Position numbers and translations under genes: made by a program | Shown here: positions 1 through 8,022 of the stretch, piece by piece | How positions within the stretch are numbered: the first letter of the stretch is position 1 | How the letters are laid out: every line of letters starts with the position of its first letter | Assembly: GCF_003952525.1 (NCBI RefSeq) | Contig: NZ_CP034451.1 | Location: 4,874,501-4,938,500, forward strand | Length of the DNA stretch: 64,000 nt | Reading direction: 5' to 3' | From: Mesorhizobium sp. M3A.F.Ca.ET.080.04.2.1 | GTDB taxonomy: Bacteria; Pseudomonadota; Alphaproteobacteria; Rhizobiales; Rhizobiaceae | The notes under the pieces: generated by a model | Seen by the model: the letters and a program-made list of their open reading frames with translations, nothing else | The model's database searches: none | What the model was told of the DNA's origin: nothing

Positions 1-585
1 CATGGAGCCGAAGAAGGAGGATTCCTCCTCCAGCTCGCGGCGGCGCAGTTGCGCCGTCTTCTCGTCGATCATGCCGGCCGAGAGGTCGGCGTCGATCGAC
101 ATCTGCTTGCCGGGGATGGCATCGAGGGTGAAGCGCGCGCCGACCTCGGCGATGCGGGTGGCACCCTTGGTGATGACGATGAAGTTCACCACGATCAGGA
201 TCATGAAGACAATGAGGCCGATCACGAAGTCGCTCGACATCACCAGCTTGGAGAAGCCAGAGATCACATAGCCGGCGGCATGCGTGCCTTCGTTGCCATG
301 CGACAGGATCATGCGGGTGGTGGCGATGTTGAGCGACAGCCGCAGCATGGTCGCGATCAGCAGCACCGTCGGGAAGGACGAGAAATCCAGCGGCCGCTGG
401 ATCCACAGCGCCACCATCAGGATCAGCACCGAGAGCGCGATCGAGAAGGCGAGGCCGATGTCGATCAGGAAGGCCGGGATCGGCAGGAATAGCACCGCCA
501 GGATGACGACGATGCCGAGGGCGAAGAAGACGTCGCGGCCGTTCTTGGCCACCAGGCCCGACGGGAGTGTTTCGCTGATCGCCAT
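1..585 (-). CDS. flhA: Flagellar export gate protein FlhA, N-terminal part (cut by window edge)
   Basis: This is the first 195 codons of FlhA, the nonameric export-gate subunit of the flagellar type III secretion system in the inner membrane. The visible part has the family's N-terminal hydrophobic segments, including residues about 21-36 and 40-62, and the stretch [13 protein letters not shown] that is typical of FlhA/InvA proteins. It ends in the conserved cytoplasmic loop with [12 protein letters not shown] and the charged ERR-like region. The C-terminal cytoplasmic domain lies off the left edge. The ATG at 585 is the natural start because the protein begins [10 protein letters not shown], like rhizobial FlhA. 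In related rhizobia flhA directly follows fliQ; here three unrelated genes separate them, so flhA must have its own promoter (see the box at 632-651). Confidence 0.95.
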   Translation of the reverse strand, partial: MAISETLPSGLVAKNGRDVFFALGIVVILAVLFLPIPAFLIDIGLAFSIALSVLILMVALWIQRPLDFSSFPTVLLIATMLRLSLNIATTRMILSHGNEGTHAAGYVISGFSKLVMSSDFVIGLIVFMILIVVNFIVITKGATRIAEVGARFTLDAIPGKQMSIDADLSAGMIDEKTAQLRRRELEEESSFFGSM

Positions 586-631
586 ATCGTCCCCAAATTC
601 CAGTCTGCCGCGCAAGGCAGCCTTTCGACCG

Positions 632-651
632 TAGTCCTCCAAGCTTGCGCG
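632..651 (-). promoter_or_regulatory. Flagellar box CGCRCAAG-N9-CTA upstream of flhA
   Basis: On the minus strand the sequence reads CGCGCAAG, nine bases, then CTAC. The CTA lies 47 nt before the flhA ATG. The same arrangement precedes five other flagellar units in this window. A second, oppositely oriented copy of the first half (CCGCGCAAGG on the plus strand) lies at 608-617, closer to the gene. Its role as promoter or regulator site is inferred from recurrence only. Confidence 0.5.
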
Positions 652-703
652 AAGGTGGGAGACCGGCTACGTCCCGAGCTTCGTATTTCGGCGCAGCGCC
701 AAA

Positions 704-2587
704 ATGGCGCCACAAGCGATCGGCATTGCGGTTGCCACGCAATGCCGCCGGGCGTATCAGGCACGGCAGCTTTCCATCACCCGCATACGCCGGCGAGCCG
801 CTCCGTTGCCTGCCAGAAACGAACCGCAAGTCTATGCCCGCCGGCTTCGCGCGGTGCTGATCAGTTCGATCCCCGTGCTCGAGGCGCGCGGCATCGTCAT
901 CGTGCTGATGGCGGGCCTTGTCGGCGTGATCGCGGGCGCGCTGGTCACCGGCATGAGCGAGTTCGTGCAAGGCATGCACTGGCTGCTCTTCGACGTGCAG
1001 CCGGGCGGAAGGCTCTCGGCGATGTTTTCGCTGGCCAGCCCGGCGCAGGCGACATTTCCGGCAATCGGCGGCCTGCTGCTCGGCCTCTCCGTGATCTGGC
1101 TGCGGAAGCGGAAATTCCGCACGCCGGTCGACCCGATCGAAGCCAATGCGCTCTATGGCGGGCGCATGTCGCTCACCGATACGTTCATCATCGTCGGCCA
1201 GACGATGATCTCCAGCGGCTTCGGCGCCTCGGTCGGGCTCGAGGCAGGGTACACCCAGATCGGCTCCGGCATCGCCTCGCGGCTGGCGCGCGCCTTCAAA
1301 CTGCGCCGCAACGACGTCCGCGTCCTGGTCGGCTGCGGCGCCGCGGGTGCGATCGCGGCCGCCTTCGACGCGCCGCTGACCGGGGCATTCTACGGCTTCG
1401 AGCTGGTCATCGGCATCTATTCCGTCGCCAATGTCGCGCCGGTGATGACGGCATCGATCGCGGCCTCGCTGACGGCGGAAATGTTCGGCGGCGTGCCGTT
1501 TCCGCTTGAACTGTCCGGCCTGCCGACGCTGACCGCCAGCCAATATGTGCCGTTCCTGCTGCTCGGTCTGCTCGGCGGCGCCGCCTCGATCGCCATCATG
1601 CATCTGGTGAGCATCGTCGAACGCCTGTTCGTGCGACTGACGATCGACGCCTCGCTTCGACCCTTCATCGGCGGCATCGTCGTCGGGCTGCTCGGGCTGG
1701 TCACGCCGCAGGTGCTTTCCAGCGGCCACGGCGCACTGCACCGCGAATTCGCGATGAACTATGCGATTGGCGTGGTAGCCAGCGTCTTCGTACTGAAACT
1801 TGCCGCCTCCGCCATCTCGCTGGGCTCGGGATTTCGCGGCGGCCTGTTCTTCGCCTCGCTGTTCCTGGGTGCGCTGCTCGGAAAAGTCTTTGCCGGCGTG
1901 ATGGCGCTGGCCGCGCCGGCGACGGGCATCGACCCGGCGGTCGCCGCCGTCGTCGGCATGACCTCGCTTGCCGTCGGCGTCGTCGGCGGCCCGCTGACCA
2001 TGACCTTCCTGGCGCTGGAATCGACACGCGACCTGACGCTGACAGGCGTGGTGCTGGCGGCCTCGATCATATCGGCGATCCTGGTGCGCGAAACCTTCGG
2101 GTATTCGTTCTCGACCTGGCGCTTCCATCTGCGCGGCGAGACCATCCGCAGCGCCCACGACGTCGGCTGGATGCGCAGCCTCACCGCGGGGTCGATGATG
2201 CGCAAGGACGTCCGCACCATCGATGCCGCGACGACGCTGGCCGAGTTCCGCAAGGAAATCCCGCTCGGCTCGGCGCAGCGCGTCATCGCGGTCGAGCAGG
2301 GCCAGCACTATGTCGGCGTGCTGCTGGTCGCCGAACTGCACAGCGATCTGTCGGACGGCGCCACACCGGTGCGGGCGATGGCCCAATTCAAGGATGCGGT
2401 GCTGGTGCCGTCGATGAACGTCCAGTCGGCCGCCGAAACCTTCCAGCGCGCGGGCGCCGAGGAACTGGCCGTGGTGGAGGATTTCGACGATCGCATCGTT
2501 CTTGGTCTGCTCACTGAAAGCCACCTGATGCGGCGCTATGCCGAAGAACTCGACAAGGCGCGGCGGGATCTCTCCGGCGAGGGGTAG
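704..2587 (+). CDS. ClC-family chloride channel/transporter with C-terminal CBS region
   Basis: This 627-residue protein has the ClC fold: multiple hydrophobic helices between residues about 65 and 470, then a soluble CBS-like tail to the end. The gating-glutamate region reads GLEAGYTQIGSG around E180, and FDAPLTGAFYGFEL (221-234) matches the second ClC signature. The anion-site stretch GSGFRGGLFFASLF is recognisable. In the E. coli exchanger the signature continues with a second Glu that carries protons from the cytoplasm; here that position is Leu234, which suggests a channel or altered coupling. The first 60 residues are poorly conserved in type. A GTG at 854, or another downstream start, may be the true one. 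Its 3' end nearly meets the convergent MFS gene. It sits inside what is otherwise flagellar DNA. Confidence 0.85.
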   Translation: MAPQAIGIAVATQCRRAYQARQLSITRIRRRAAPLPARNEPQVYARRLRAVLISSIPVLEARGIVIVLMAGLVGVIAGALVTGMSEFVQGMHWLLFDVQPGGRLSAMFSLASPAQATFPAIGGLLLGLSVIWLRKRKFRTPVDPIEANALYGGRMSLTDTFIIVGQTMISSGFGASVGLEAGYTQIGSGIASRLARAFKLRRNDVRVLVGCGAAGAIAAAFDAPLTGAFYGFELVIGIYSVANVAPVMTASIAASLTAEMFGGVPFPLELSGLPTLTASQYVPFLLLGLLGGAASIAIMHLVSIVERLFVRLTIDASLRPFIGGIVVGLLGLVTPQVLSSGHGALHREFAMNYAIGVVASVFVLKLAASAISLGSGFRGGLFFASLFLGALLGKVFAGVMALAAPATGIDPAVAAVVGMTSLAVGVVGGPLTMTFLALESTRDLTLTGVVLAASIISAILVRETFGYSFSTWRFHLRGETIRSAHDVGWMRSLTAGSMMRKDVRTIDAATTLAEFRKEIPLGSAQRVIAVEQGQHYVGVLLVAELHSDLSDGATPVRAMAQFKDAVLVPSMNVQSAAETFQRAGAEELAVVEDFDDRIVLGLLTESHLMRRYAEELDKARRDLSGEG

Positions 2588-2590
2588 AAG

Positions 2591-4234
2591 TCAGTGCTCG
2601 ATCGGGCCCTTTGGCGAGACAAGGGCCGTGCCGGCGGTCGTCGGGCGCTCGATCATGCGGCGCACGCGCGGTGGGTTCTCGCCGCTGTGAAGAGCGCGGA
2701 TGCGCTCGCCGACGACGGCGTCGGCATGGGTCGCACGCCGGTTGTGGCGGATGTACTCGATCCAGGTCGGTGTGTGGTAGTGCTCGATCCAGATGCCGGG
2801 ATTTTCCAAATCGCGGGCGAGCGTCCAGTTGCGGGCGCCGTCGCGGCGGCGGATGCGGCCGCGCTCGGCCATGGTGGCGAGGAACTCCGGCACGTCCTCC
2901 TCGCGAATGATGTATTCGATCATGATGGCGATGGGGCCGCTGCGTGGCTTTAGATCGAGCGCCAGCATCGGTTCCTTGAAGCGGTTGAGCGGATCGAGAT
3001 TGAGCGTCGGCTGCTGCGGCAGCGGCAGGAAGAAGCCGATGGCGCCGCCGGCCAGCATCGCGACCGCGGCCGCGATCAATGCGGTCTCGGCGCCATGCGC
3101 GTCGGCGACGACACCCCAGATCCAACTGCCCAGCGCGATGCCGCCGAAAGTCGCTGTCTGGTAGACGGAAAGCACGCGGCCGACCACCCAGCGCGGCGTC
3201 GACATCTGCACCGTGACGTTGAAATGCGAGAGCGCAATCACCCAGCAGGCGCCGCCGATGAGCAAGCCCGCCGATGTCTGCCAGGCATTGAGGCTGACGG
3301 CAGCGTTGAAGGCGCAGAGCGCGAAGCCGGCGAAGGCCATGCGCACCATCATCTCGCTGGATAGCAGTTGTCTCAGCCTGACGCTGATCAGCGCGCCGCC
3401 GACGGCACCGATGCCGAAGGCGCCGAGCATGATGCCGTAGGTCAATGCATCGCCTTTGACGACATCGCGCGCCACCAGCGGCAGCAGCGCCAGCACCGCG
3501 CCGGCACTGAAGCCGAAAGCCGAACTGCGGACCAGCACCTTGGCGATGTTGGGCGACATGGCGACATAGCGCAGGCCGGCGCCCATCGCGGCGCCAAGCG
3601 ACTCGCGCGGCAGCGTCGGCTCGGGCAGGCTCGGCTTCCAGCGGAACAGCACGAAGATCAGGCCGATATAGCTGATGGCGTTGGCGGCGAAGGCGGCGGC
3701 TGCGCCAGCGGCGGCAACGATGACGCCGCCGATCGCCGGGCCAACGCTGCGCGTGATATTGAAACCCATCGAGTTGAGCGCGATGGCGGCCGGCACCTTG
3801 GCGCGCGGCACAATATCGCCGACGGAGGCTTGCCAGGACGGGCTGTTCAGCGCCGTGCCGCTGTCGATCAGGAAGGTGAAGGCAAGCAGCGTCCACGGTG
3901 TCATCCAGCCGAACCAGGTGAACATGGTGAGCAGCGCCGAGACGACCAGCATGAAGATCTGTGCCACCAGCATGACCTTGCGGCGGTTGAAGCTGTCGGC
4001 GATAGCGCCGGCGACGAGCGCGAAAAGCATGATCGGCAAAGTGGTGGAGGCCTGGACCAGCGCCACCTGGTAGGAAGAGGTGGCAATGGTGGTCATCATC
4101 CAGGCGGCGCCGACGCCCTGGATCAGGCCGCCGAAATTCGACACCAGGCTGGCCGACCAGACGGCGCGGAAGATGCCGTGCTGGAAAGGCGCCAGCGCGG
4201 AGACGCGTTCGCTTTCCGGCTCGTCATCGATCAT
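2591..4234 (-). CDS. MFS exporter (enterobactin-exporter/PF05977 type) with C-terminal monooxygenase-like domain
   Basis: A major facilitator superfamily membrane protein of about 547 residues, starting at the ATG at 4234 (MIDDEPESER...), preceded by AAGGCGGGA as a ribosome site. A longer in-frame start upstream would add an untypical 51-residue leader. About twelve hydrophobic segments fill residues 20-410. The cytoplasmic loop motif DSFNRRK after the second segment is a classic MFS loop signature. The last about 120 residues, beginning MIEYIIREEDVPEFL, resemble the small antibiotic-biosynthesis-monooxygenase-like domain found at the end of PF05977 proteins. Substrate unknown; drug or siderophore export is the family's usual role. 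Convergent with the ClC gene, with only 3 nt between their ends. Confidence 0.85.
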   Translation of the reverse strand: MIDDEPESERVSALAPFQHGIFRAVWSASLVSNFGGLIQGVGAAWMMTTIATSSYQVALVQASTTLPIMLFALVAGAIADSFNRRKVMLVAQIFMLVVSALLTMFTWFGWMTPWTLLAFTFLIDSGTALNSPSWQASVGDIVPRAKVPAAIALNSMGFNITRSVGPAIGGVIVAAAGAAAAFAANAISYIGLIFVLFRWKPSLPEPTLPRESLGAAMGAGLRYVAMSPNIAKVLVRSSAFGFSAGAVLALLPLVARDVVKGDALTYGIMLGAFGIGAVGGALISVRLRQLLSSEMMVRMAFAGFALCAFNAAVSLNAWQTSAGLLIGGACWVIALSHFNVTVQMSTPRWVVGRVLSVYQTATFGGIALGSWIWGVVADAHGAETALIAAAVAMLAGGAIGFFLPLPQQPTLNLDPLNRFKEPMLALDLKPRSGPIAIMIEYIIREEDVPEFLATMAERGRIRRRDGARNWTLARDLENPGIWIEHYHTPTWIEYIRHNRRATHADAVVGERIRALHSGENPPRVRRMIERPTTAGTALVSPKGPIEH

Positions 4235-4408
4235 GATCGTTGTCCCGCCTTTGCTGCAGGTTTCCGCCCGCCCCACAAGCCTCGGCCGCGCGGCGACTCG
4301 CCAAGGATCGTGGTCCAACAACAGTAAGGCAAAGGCGAAAATGCGTCGGTGCGGCCTTAGGCCAAGCATCTTGCGGGTCTGGACCAACCAGCCCTTCCTG
4401 AAACTGCG

Positions 4409-6271
4409 CTAGCGGCCGTCCCTTGCTGCGGCGTGCAGCGCCTCAGTCAGGCCGCTGATCGTTTCGCCGCCTGTATTGAGGCGCAGCAGCATTTCCATGC
4501 CGACGAGCCGCAGCCGGGACGATTCCTGGCTCCTTGCCAGCTCGATAAGATCATCCAGCTCGGATGCCGACCATTTCATAGCGTCACGCAAGTGACCGCC
4601 GCGCAGCAGGCCTTGCGTTCCGGCCGAGAATGCCGCTGACATCTCAAAACCGATCTTTGACGCATTGACGTTTTCTCGCGGCAGGTGCTGTTCCGCGACC
4701 TTCTTCAGCAGCCATTTGCCGGTTCTGTTGCGGTACTTCTGACGCCTCGGCAGATGGATGGCGAAATCGATCAGCCGGTTCTCCAGGAAGGGAACGCGAA
4801 GCTCGACGGACGCAGCCATGCTGAGACGGTCATGCCGGTGCAGCAGGTCCTGCAGATGCGAATAGAGATCGTAAAGGCAACTTGCCAGGAAGGCGCGGTC
4901 GCTCTCCGGGTTCACGCCCTCGAGCCGGTCGAACAGCTTGGTTTGCAGGAAATTCAACTCCGGCGACAAGGCCCTCAGCACGATGTTGCGATCCCATGGC
5001 GAGCCGCGGCCGATCGAGTTGCGGAAAGGAGCGCGGCGAAGCTGCGCGAATTTCCGATCGACCGACTTTGAGCGAAGCAGGCGCCGCAGCCACGAGGGGC
5101 GCCACAACCTCATGGTGGACGCCTGCCATTTGTAGCCGCCGAACAGTTCGTCCGCGCCCTCGCCGGTGAGCAGCACCTTGACGCCATCTGCCCGGCATCG
5201 GTCGGCGAGCGCCAACAGGCCGGCCACGCTGGCGTGCCAGCCGTCGCTTTCGAGATGCCAGATCGCGCGCGGCCAGAGATCGAAGAACCCGTCCCGGTCG
5301 ATGGGCACGCGGCGGAGACTGACGCCGACGTGGCGTCCGGTCCGCTCGGCGCTCCCAGCCTCGCTGCGGCCGAGCTTTGGATCGACGACATAGCCGTGCA
5401 TCCGAGGCCTGTAGCGCCTCGCAAGTGCCGTGATCAGGCCGGAATCGATGCCGCCGCTGCAGGCGGTGGCGAGGTTGGCGTCGGCGATGCAGTGCAGCTC
5501 CACGCTTTGTTCCAGCAGTCCCGCAAGCGCCGCCATCTGCTCGGCGTCGGACGTCCTGTCGCCGACGATGCGCGATGTGTCGAGGACGTCGAGCACATGC
5601 CAGTACCGGCGTTTCTCGACCGTGTCTTCGGTGATCTTCCAGAGCCCCGCAGGCGGCAGGCGTTCGATACCGTCGAAGACGCTGAAGCTCGAATCGCGGC
5701 TCTGCCAGGCCAGCCGCAATGTGATCTCACGCGCGTCTGCTTTCAGCGCAAAGCCGGCGCAGGCGAGGATCGCCTTATCCTCGGAGGCAAACAGCAGCCG
5801 CTGGCCGGTGTCGGCGAACGACATCGGCTTGATCCCCAGCCGATCGCGGGCAAGCCAAAGCGCGCCGTCGCGGGCATCGAAATAGGCGAATGCGAACATG
5901 CCGTCGAACAGCGGCACGGCTTTGTCAGGGCCCCAGTGATGCAGGGCCAGGAGCACCACCTCGGTATCGGAGACGGTGCGAAATTGCAGGCCTTCCGCTT
6001 CCAGGTTCTTGCGCAGCGAGCGGTAATTGAAGACCTCGCCGTTGTAGCACAGCACGCCGTCGCGGGCCGCGGTCAGCATCGGCTCACGCGCTGCAGGGGA
6101 GGGGTCGATGATGCTGAGCCGGCGATGGCCGAGCGCCAGCCTAGCGTTGCTCCAGCTGTCGTGATCGTCAGGGCCGCGATGCGCCAGAGCCTGCATCATG
6201 CGGGCAATGTCGGAACGATCACCGGCGCCGATCGGAGCGCGCTTTCGCCAGACGCCGGCTATCCCGCACAT
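4409..6271 (-). CDS. asnB: Asparagine synthase, glutamine-hydrolysing
   Basis: 620 residues with both AsnB domains. The N-terminal nucleophile aminotransferase domain starts MCGIAGVW (Cys2 is the catalytic residue after Met removal) and carries RGPDD and CYNGEVFNYR. The synthetase domain has the ATP pyrophosphatase loop CSGGIDSG at 271-278 and the TGEGADELFGGY motif at 369-380. It makes amide from glutamine nitrogen and ATP. Members of this size and divergence often sit in polysaccharide or surface-glycan loci and may amidate sugars or peptides rather than make free asparagine; nothing here decides between these. Upstream lies a palindromic repeat and then fliQ. It is part of the three-gene block that separates fliQ from flhA. 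Confidence 0.9.
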   Translation of the reverse strand: MCGIAGVWRKRAPIGAGDRSDIARMMQALAHRGPDDHDSWSNARLALGHRRLSIIDPSPAAREPMLTAARDGVLCYNGEVFNYRSLRKNLEAEGLQFRTVSDTEVVLLALHHWGPDKAVPLFDGMFAFAYFDARDGALWLARDRLGIKPMSFADTGQRLLFASEDKAILACAGFALKADAREITLRLAWQSRDSSFSVFDGIERLPPAGLWKITEDTVEKRRYWHVLDVLDTSRIVGDRTSDAEQMAALAGLLEQSVELHCIADANLATACSGGIDSGLITALARRYRPRMHGYVVDPKLGRSEAGSAERTGRHVGVSLRRVPIDRDGFFDLWPRAIWHLESDGWHASVAGLLALADRCRADGVKVLLTGEGADELFGGYKWQASTMRLWRPSWLRRLLRSKSVDRKFAQLRRAPFRNSIGRGSPWDRNIVLRALSPELNFLQTKLFDRLEGVNPESDRAFLASCLYDLYSHLQDLLHRHDRLSMAASVELRVPFLENRLIDFAIHLPRRQKYRNRTGKWLLKKVAEQHLPRENVNASKIGFEMSAAFSAGTQGLLRGGHLRDAMKWSASELDDLIELARSQESSRLRLVGMEMLLRLNTGGETISGLTEALHAAARDGR

Positions 6272-6350
6272 GGCCCCTCGGCCGCCTTTGCCTGATCCAT
6301 CGCGTCCCCGAAGACCGTCCTACACCGCCGAAGACGGCGCGGGTCACAAT

Positions 6351-6456
6351 CTAGAGCAGTTCACCGTTTCACGGAAACGGCAAACCGCTCTATCCCTTTG
6401 TTTTGACGCAACTCCGGACGGAAAGCCGTTTCACGTTTTTCCTGGAATTGCTCTAG
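6351..6456. repeat. Palindromic intergenic repeat, 106 bp
   Basis: The element starts CTAGAGCAGTTC and ends GAATTGCTCTAG, so its ends are inverted copies with one mismatch. Inside, TTTCACGGAAACGG and CCGTTTCACG form further complementary arms. It lies between asnB and fliQ. I recall this sequence type as a multi-copy intergenic element in Mesorhizobium genomes, but copy number cannot be checked here. It could fold as a long hairpin and end transcription of the flgE-fliQ operon; there is no clear T-tract. Confidence 0.6.
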
Positions 6457-6517
6457 CCGCGACAAGACGGGCCGCAAGCGGTCTTCCGGCTCAGGACATC
6501 GAGGTGACGGGCACGGA

Positions 6518-6784
6518 TCAGAAGCCGTGCTCGATGCGCTCGAAGATCACATTGGTGAAGGCCGAGATCTGGCTGCCGATGAACGGGCCGGTCAACGCCA
6601 CCACCAGCATGATGGCGACGATCTTCGGCACGAAGGTCAGCGTGATCTCCTGAATCTGGGTCAGCGCCTGGATGAGCGCGATGCCGATGCCGACCGCCAT
6701 CGCCACCAGCACCACCGGCGCGGAGGCGGTGAGCACCGTCCACACCGCATACTGGACGATATCGAGGGCGTCGGCCTCGTTCAT
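6518..6784 (-). CDS. fliQ: Flagellar export gate protein FliQ
   Basis: 88 residues with two hydrophobic helices (about 15-45 and 50-75) and the typical FliQ sequence IALIQALTQIQEITLTFVPK between them. FliQ is a core subunit of the FliPQR export gate in the inner membrane. It is the last gene of the flgE-flgK-flgL-flaF-flbT-flgD-fliQ run, 20 nt after flgD. In related rhizobia flhA and fliR follow at once; here they do not. Confidence 0.95.
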   Translation of the reverse strand: MNEADALDIVQYAVWTVLTASAPVVLVAMAVGIGIALIQALTQIQEITLTFVPKIVAIMLVVALTGPFIGSQISAFTNVIFERIEHGF

Positions 6785-6804
6785 GGCTGGATCGCGCTGT
6801 CTGC

Positions 6805-7212
6805 CTAGCTGGCCGGCTTGATCGAGACGCCGGTGCCGACCGGGACTTCCGTGCCGTTCTGCAGCACGGCGATCAGGCCGCTACTGGCGAGCTTCACCGA
6901 AGCAACCGTTCCGGTCGTCTTGCCGTCGGCGGAGGTGATCGAGCGGCCGATCAGGGCGTCTGCCTGCGACAGCGCCGAGGACTGGATGATCTGGTCGAGC
7001 TTGGTGTTCGCCTGGACCGACTGCTCCACCTGCGAGAACGTCGCGAGCTGCGCGACATATTGCGTGGAGTCCATCGGCTTGGTCGGATCCTGGTTCTTCA
7101 TCTCGGCAATCAGAAGCTTCAGGAACGACTGGTAGTCGACCGCGGTCTTGGAGGTCGCCGTGGTGGTCGAGTTGGCGCCCGCCGGAATGGTCGTCGTCAT
7201 GTCAACGGTCAT
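6805..7212 (-). CDS. flgD: Hook-capping protein FlgD
   Basis: 135 residues, the short form usual in Rhizobiales. It has the FlgD N-terminal signature DYQSFLKLLIAEMKNQDPTKPMDSTQYVAQLATFSQVEQ at residues about 26-65, then a brief beta-rich tail; the large C-terminal Ig/tudor part of enteric FlgD is missing. It serves as scaffold cap for hook assembly by FlgE. It lies 6 nt after flbT and 20 nt before fliQ in the same transcription unit. Confidence 0.95.
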   Translation of the reverse strand: MTVDMTTTIPAGANSTTTATSKTAVDYQSFLKLLIAEMKNQDPTKPMDSTQYVAQLATFSQVEQSVQANTKLDQIIQSSALSQADALIGRSITSADGKTTGTVASVKLASSGLIAVLQNGTEVPVGTGVSIKPAS

Positions 7213-7218
7213 CGTCCC

Positions 7219-7656
7219 CTATGCTCCCATTGCCAGCGCGCGCGGCGGTTCCACAACGTCGTCATTGCCGCCAAGCGCGCGGCGTTCCAGTGGATACAGC
7301 GCCCGGATCGCCTTCAGCGCTTCGTAAATGTGATCCTCGCCGACCATGCGATCGATCTGCTTCAACGCGCTGCAGATTTCACCGTCTTCGAAGCTGGCGA
7401 TCAGCAAGGGCAGCGAGCGGCGGAACATCTCGCGGGCTTCGGAGGCGCCCTGCGGGTTCATCAGCATGATCTGCACGATGAAATAGAGCTGCTTCAGCGG
7501 CGTCGAGGCCTGGTCGGCCTGGATGACATGGCTCTCCAGCAGAAACTGGACGTCATTCATCAGCTCGAGCGAGACCTTGCGGTCGACGCGGATGACGGCA
7601 CCGTTGATGTAGATCTTCTCGTTCGGCTTCAGCGAGATCTTGAGCGTGTTGGTCAT
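7219..7656 (-). CDS. flbT: Flagellin expression regulator FlbT
   Basis: 145 residues starting MTNTLKISLKPNEKIYINGAV, the conserved FlbT N-terminus, so the ATG at 7656 is the start rather than upstream codons that would run into flaF. FlbT acts after transcription on flagellin mRNA: in Caulobacter it binds the flagellin 5' leader and lowers its stability, while in Brucella it is needed for flagellin production. The start overlaps the flaF stop by 4 nt (ATGA), pointing to coupled translation. The two flagellin genes of this window are its likely targets; a hairpin in one leader is noted at 22122-22142. Confidence 0.95.
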   Translation of the reverse strand: MTNTLKISLKPNEKIYINGAVIRVDRKVSLELMNDVQFLLESHVIQADQASTPLKQLYFIVQIMLMNPQGASEAREMFRRSLPLLIASFEDGEICSALKQIDRMVGEDHIYEALKAIRALYPLERRALGGNDDVVEPPRALAMGA

Positions 7657-8000
7657 TGGATACCGTCCCGGATGATCTGCGACACCTCGATCAAGCCTTC
7701 GAAATTGCTGGTTCGGCCCTGCCGAATGTCCTCCGTCTCGCGCAGCAGCCACAGGCCGATCGAGATCAGGTTGGCGCGCAGTTCCTTCGGCAGGGCATTC
7801 TCGCTGGAGCCGAGATCCTCGACGAAGGTGGTCCAGATGCGATTGGTGAAATGCAGCGCCTCGACCGCTTCCATCGAGTCATGGCCGACGGCCGCTGCGG
7901 CGGCCAACATGTCGATCGAACGGGTCAAGAGCTGCCGCTCCCGGTCCTTGGCATCGGCGACGGAGTCGGTCTGGATGTCGGCGTAGGAGAATTGATACAT
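7653..8000 (-). CDS. flaF: Flagellar biosynthesis regulator FlaF
   Basis: 115 residues, all-helical, starting MYQFSYADIQTDSVADAKDRERQ and containing the family's LRANLISIGLWLLRETEDIRQG near residues 75-96. FlaF works with FlbT in flagellin synthesis and secretion in alphaproteobacteria. The stop overlaps the flbT start by 4 nt, and flgL lies 22 nt upstream, so the pair is expressed with the hook-filament junction genes. Confidence 0.94.
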   Translation of the reverse strand: MYQFSYADIQTDSVADAKDRERQLLTRSIDMLAAAAAVGHDSMEAVEALHFTNRIWTTFVEDLGSSENALPKELRANLISIGLWLLRETEDIRQGRTSNFEGLIEVSQIIRDGIQ

Positions 8001-8022
8001 CGTGGAAGCTCGGTTCCGGTTG

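Noticed and set aside
704..6271. Block between flhA and fliQ as a genomic island with mobile genes
   Set aside because: No integrase, transposase, tRNA or direct-repeat boundary is visible; only the gene content and the palindromic repeat suggest an insertion.
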